From DASUBV01 sp036510065 (GTDB taxonomy: Bacteria > Actinomycetota > Actinomycetes > Streptosporangiales > Streptosporangiaceae): a stretch of 64,000 bases of DNA. Positions 60,913 through 64,000 of this stretch are shown one piece after another. The first letter of the stretch is position 1, and every line of letters begins with the position of its first letter. Both the position numbers and the translations under genes were made by a program. The notes beneath the pieces were generated by a model. The model was not told the DNA's origin, searched no databases, and saw only the letters and a program-made list of their open reading frames with translations. The stretch spans positions 28,591 to 92,590 of the forward strand of contig DATCEO010000243.1 of assembly GCA_036510065.1 (NCBI GenBank), written 5' to 3'.

Positions 60913-61737
60913 GTGGATTACGCTGCGATCGTGTCGATGACGGGCTCAGGGGCGATCGGGTGGGGGCGAGCCGGGGAGGATAGGTGGCGTGCTCGCCTCG
61001 GAACGCTCCGCCAGGTCGTCCGTCAGGAACTGGTCGCCCGACAGCTAGCCGGGCACCTCACCGGCCGGCCGCCGCAGCGGGTGCTGGACATCGGCTGCGG
61101 GCAGGGCAGCCAGCTACTCGTGCTGGCCCGGTGCGGCCACCTGGTGACCGGCCTGGACAGCTCCGCGGCACTGCTGTCCGACCTGGGCCGCTCCCTGAGC
61201 GCCGAGCGGCCGGAGGTCGCCAGCCGCGTCCGGCTGGTCCGGGCCGATGCCCTGGACACGGCGGCCGTCTTCGCGCCGGCGGCCTTCGACCTGGTGCTGT
61301 GCCACGGCGTGCTCATGTACCTGCCCGACCCGGGCCCGCTGCTGACGGCCATCGCTGCCGTCACCTCCCCCGGCGGCCAGGCCTCCCTGCTGGTCCGCAA
61401 CGGGGACGCGCTCGCGATGCGAGCGGGGCTGAGCGGCGACTGGCCGGCGGCGCAGGCGGCGTTCGACGGTGTCTCCTACGTCAACCGGATCGGCGTGGCG
61501 GCCCGCGCTGATCGCCGCAGCGACCTGGCCGCTGCCCTGGCCGCGCGGCAGCTGGACCTGGAGGCCTGGTATGGCGTGCGGATCTTCACTGACCTGGCTG
61601 ATGACGACGCGCCGCTGCCGGACGCCAGCCAGCTGGAGCTGATCCTCGACTGCGAGGAACGGGCCGGCCGCAGCGACCCGTACCGGGCCGTGGCCGCCCT
61701 CCTGCATCTCATCGCTCAGCGCTCAGGAGCTGGGTGA
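60913..61737 (+). CDS. SAM-dependent methyltransferase (CmoM-like)
   Basis: 274 aa from GTG 60913; ATG 60937 is an alternative and no strong ribosome site distinguishes them. RVLDIGCGQGSQLLVLARCGHLVTGLDSSAALL (about residues 56-88) gives motif I and the acidic residue; AFDLVLCHGVLMYLPDPGPLL follows. The opening DRWRARLGTLRQVVRQELVARQL resembles an actinobacterial group near the tRNA methyltransferase CmoM. The substrate is not established. Confidence 0.78.
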   Translation: MDYAAIVSMTGSGAIGWGRAGEDRWRARLGTLRQVVRQELVARQLAGHLTGRPPQRVLDIGCGQGSQLLVLARCGHLVTGLDSSAALLSDLGRSLSAERPEVASRVRLVRADALDTAAVFAPAAFDLVLCHGVLMYLPDPGPLLTAIAAVTSPGGQASLLVRNGDALAMRAGLSGDWPAAQAAFDGVSYVNRIGVAARADRRSDLAAALAARQLDLEAWYGVRIFTDLADDDAPLPDASQLELILDCEERAGRSDPYRAVAALLHLIAQRSGAG

Positions 61738-61766
61738 CAGTCTCCGCGCCGGAGGCGGGCGCCTGG

Positions 61767-62504
61767 TTACCGGTGCCGCACCCACACGTTCGGCTCGGTG
61801 TAGGTGCCGCAATCGGTCTCCCGGTCGATGCGCAGCGTGCTCAGCCCGTGCGGGATGACGTACTCGCCGGTCGACGGGAACGACATCCCGGTCCAGGCTT
61901 GCCACTCCTCGACGGTCCCCGTCATGGTCTGCGACCGGGGCGCCATGGCGATGATCTGGCCGCCGAGGCGCCAGTGGGTGCGCAGCCACGGGTCGAGCGG
62001 GGCGCCGTCGGGCCTGGTCCAGCGCGCGAACGTCTCGATCGGGGTGAGCGGGTACTGCGGCTTGAGGGTCGGGCGGACCGGAGCGATGACTTTCTGCGCG
62101 CCGGCCGCGGGCGCCAGCTCCCGCAGGACCCGGATCAGCTCGCCCGCCAGCCCCTGGCCGGTCCTGGCCGGGCTGACGATCCCGCCGCAGATCACCAGGG
62201 TGTCCGGCTGGGCGCCGCGCTCCCGGCCCTCGACCGCGCGCCTGGTGGCGTCGGTGTAGCCGGAAGGAAGGTCGGCGATCTCCCCGGTCCACCGGATCGG
62301 GACACCCCACCCCGTCGCCACGGGAACATCGTCCTCGTCGATCAGGATGATGTTCAGGTCGGTGAACCACTCCCGGACCCGGCCGATGTACTGCTTCGCC
62401 ACCCGGTCCGCGATAATGAACGCCGGGAAGGCCCCGGCGAACAGCGGGTCCAGCTGATCATCGCTCCAGGGGCGGGCGTCGAAGCGCTCCGCGACCAGCG
62501 TCAT
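61767..62504 (-). CDS. GNAT-like acetyltransferase
   Basis: 245 aa from ATG 62504 with GGAGGG upstream (the frame is open to 62543, overlapping the GH3 gene end). The N-terminal half holds LIDEDDVPVATGWGVPIRW; ICGGIVSPARTGQGLAGELIRVLRELA carries the acetyl-CoA pyrophosphate loop R-x-G-Q-G-L-A; the C-terminal half ends in mixed strands. I do not recognise a substrate. It may be co-transcribed with the GH3 beta-glucosidase. Confidence 0.65.
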   Translation of the reverse strand: MTLVAERFDARPWSDDQLDPLFAGAFPAFIIADRVAKQYIGRVREWFTDLNIILIDEDDVPVATGWGVPIRWTGEIADLPSGYTDATRRAVEGRERGAQPDTLVICGGIVSPARTGQGLAGELIRVLRELAPAAGAQKVIAPVRPTLKPQYPLTPIETFARWTRPDGAPLDPWLRTHWRLGGQIIAMAPRSQTMTGTVEEWQAWTGMSFPSTGEYVIPHGLSTLRIDRETDCGTYTEPNVWVRHR

Positions 62505-62539
62505 CCCGCCCTCCTGTCCGTCATCCCGTCTCCTGTCCG

Positions 62540-64000
62540 TCATCCCGCGCTCGAGCCGCTGAACTGCCGGGTGAGGCGGCTGACCGTGGCGTGGTCGAGG
62601 CCCAGGCCGGGGAACGCGGCCAGGCTGCTGATGGGGAAGTTGCCGATGACCTCGACGAGCTGGTTATCACCCAGGATGCCGCGCGGCCTGCCCTCGGGGT
62701 CAGTGCCGACGGCCTTGCGCAGCGCGGCGGATCCGGCCGGGTCCGCGAGCCATTCCTGCAAGGTGGCCATGGCGTCCAGCCGGACGGGCAGCGGCGGCGC
62801 GGCCACGTCGATGGCGGTGCTGAGCCGCAGATCCCGGGAGGAGGCACCGACGGCGAGCTCGAAGGAACCGGCCTCCAGCACCCGCCGGCGGTGGCTCGGC
62901 GACCAGTAGGACAGGTCATCGGCCTCCAGGCGGAACGTGACCTGCCGGGCCTGGCCCGGCTCCAGGCTGATCTTGGCGAATGCCGCCAGCTCGCGCACCG
63001 GCCGATGGACCGCCGCCTGCGGGTCGCGCACGTACAGCTGCACGACCTCCCGGCCCGCGCGGCCGCCGACGTTGGTGACCGTGCAGGTCACGGTGACCGA
63101 CAGGGTCCCGTCCGCCGCGCTGCCCTCGACTGCGGCCGTGAGCCCGGTGTAGTCGAACTCGGTGTAGGACAGCCCGTGCCCGAAGGGGTAGCTGACCTGG
63201 CGGCTGAGGGCGTCGTAGCCGCGGTAGCCGACGAAGATGCCCTCGCCGTAACGGACGTGCCCGGCCTCGCCGGGGAAGTTGAGATACGACGGATTGTCCT
63301 GCAGGCGCACCGGCAATGTCTCGGCCAGCCGACCGGACGGGCTGGCCCGGCCGAGCAGGAGATCAGCTATCGCTCCCCCGGCGGCCTGGCCGCCGAGCCA
63401 GCATTCCAGGACCGCCTGAGCGTGCTGCTCCCAGCCCGACACCTCGACCGCGGAGCCGTTGGCCAGGACCACGACGATGTTCGGGTTGACCGCGGCCAGC
63501 CGGGCCAGCAGTTCCGTCTGGCTCGCGGGCAGCCGCATGTGGGTCCGGTCGAAGCCCTCGGACTCCTCCGCGGCGGGCAAGCCCAGGAACGCCACCACGA
63601 CGTCGGCCGCGGCGGCGTTCTTGATGGCCGCCTCGGCCAGCTCGCCGTCGTCGGCAGCCGCTCCGACGCCGAACCCGGCCGCGAACGAGACGGACACCCC
63701 GGCGGGCACCCCGGCACGCAGCTCGTCCAGGGCAATGTCGACCCGGGTCGGATTGACCTGGGAGCTGCCTGCCCCCTGGAACCGCGGCGTGCGGGCGAAC
63801 TCGCCGACCACAGCGATCGTCTGGCCCGCCGCGGGCTGCAGCGGCAGCTGCTGGCCGGCATTCTTCAGCAGCACGGCGCACTCCCCCGCAGCCTGCCGGG
63901 CCAGCGCATGGTGCGCGTCGTAGTCCGGCGCCGCCGCTGGTCCCGCGCTCGCGGCCGCGCTGGCCCGGCCGACCAGGTCCAGCACGCGGGCCACCGCCTC
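62540..64000 (-). CDS. GH3 beta-glucosidase, C-terminal part
   Basis: About 486 codons are visible; the gene continues beyond the window edge. The second GH3 domain starts at CAVLLKNAGQQLPLQPAAGQTIAVVGEFA; DVVVAFLGLPAAEESEGFDRTHMRLPASQ contains the candidate acid/base Glu. A fibronectin-III-like domain follows (REVVQLYVRDPQAAVHRPVRELAAFAK) and a C-terminal extension of about 100 residues. The nucleophile Asp would be in the missing part. Cytoplasmic or exported status cannot be judged. Confidence 0.88.
   Translation of the reverse strand, partial: EAVARVLDLVGRASAAASAGPAAAPDYDAHHALARQAAGECAVLLKNAGQQLPLQPAAGQTIAVVGEFARTPRFQGAGSSQVNPTRVDIALDELRAGVPAGVSVSFAAGFGVGAAADDGELAEAAIKNAAAADVVVAFLGLPAAEESEGFDRTHMRLPASQTELLARLAAVNPNIVVVLANGSAVEVSGWEQHAQAVLECWLGGQAAGGAIADLLLGRASPSGRLAETLPVRLQDNPSYLNFPGEAGHVRYGEGIFVGYRGYDALSRQVSYPFGHGLSYTEFDYTGLTAAVEGSAADGTLSVTVTCTVTNVGGRAGREVVQLYVRDPQAAVHRPVRELAAFAKISLEPGQARQVTFRLEADDLSYWSPSHRRRVLEAGSFELAVGASSRDLRLSTAIDVAAPPLPVRLDAMATLQEWLADPAGSAALRKAVGTDPEGRPRGILGDNQLVEVIGNFPISSLAAFPGLGLDHATVSRLTRQFSGSSAG

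Overview
The window is very GC-rich (roughly 70% by eye) and almost fully coding. It uses many GTG starts, overlapping ATGA/GTGA/TGATG stop-starts and several leaderless-looking promoters. The gene set points to a filamentous-type actinomycete: an F420-type luciferase-like oxidoreductase, an actinobacterial error-prone polymerase with ImuA'/ImuB, a 13E12-type HNH protein, a RamB/PrpR-type regulator, a GTP-dependent PEP carboxykinase, PaaX, ROK, PadR and QsdR-like regulators, DUF1206 and a GT-C mannosyltransferase. The genus cannot be fixed from sequence alone. No rRNA, tRNA, CRISPR array, transposase or phage gene was seen.

Layout. 1-4.4 kb: the end of a PLP enzyme, a bicupin, a secreted GH9 protein with an altered catalytic motif, and an LLM oxidoreductase. 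4.4-15.9 kb: a DNA-damage region with dnaE2 behind a 13E12-type HNH gene, and imuA'-imuB. Each unit has a LexA-like site, and two nucleotidyltransferases, a VOC protein and a broken hydrolase lie between them. 15.9-22.4 kb: a methyltransferase, an anchored lysozyme-like protein, a rhomboid-like protein whose frame has no nearby stop, and a zinc/manganese ABC operon. 22.8-32.4 kb: GT-C mannosyltransferase, glyA, gnd, a PadR/DUF1700 unit, membrane proteins and a phosphoesterase. 32.4-41.4 kb: a secreted protein, two PAP2 phosphatases, a CbiG-CobJ fusion, STAS and FAD proteins, a frameshifted maf, a TetR regulator and a carboxylesterase.

41.4-55.5 kb is the metabolic core: a RamB/PrpR-like regulator divergent from pckG with a RamB-like box between them, a PaaX-type regulator followed by boxB-boxC (aerobic benzoyl-CoA epoxidation and ring cleavage, without boxA), and on the opposite strand a three-gene formate dehydrogenase operon. 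Its catalytic subunit is interrupted by an in-frame TGA exactly at the selenocysteine position. 55.6-64 kb: an HIBADH-family dehydrogenase, a ROK regulator divergent from a DUF1479 dioxygenase, a PadR/ICMT-like pair, a methyltransferase, a GNAT-like protein and the C-terminal part of a GH3 beta-glucosidase.

Most notable: the selenocysteine formate dehydrogenase; the two LexA-like sites, one inside a near-ideal promoter; a nested palindrome next to 38-bp tandem repeats at 10.69-10.91 kb; a PadR gene whose only sensible start is ATT under a palindromic operator; a T6-tract frameshift and a maf frameshift; and loss of key residues in the GH9 and CobJ active sites. Short in-frame tandem duplications recur throughout, inside and between genes.
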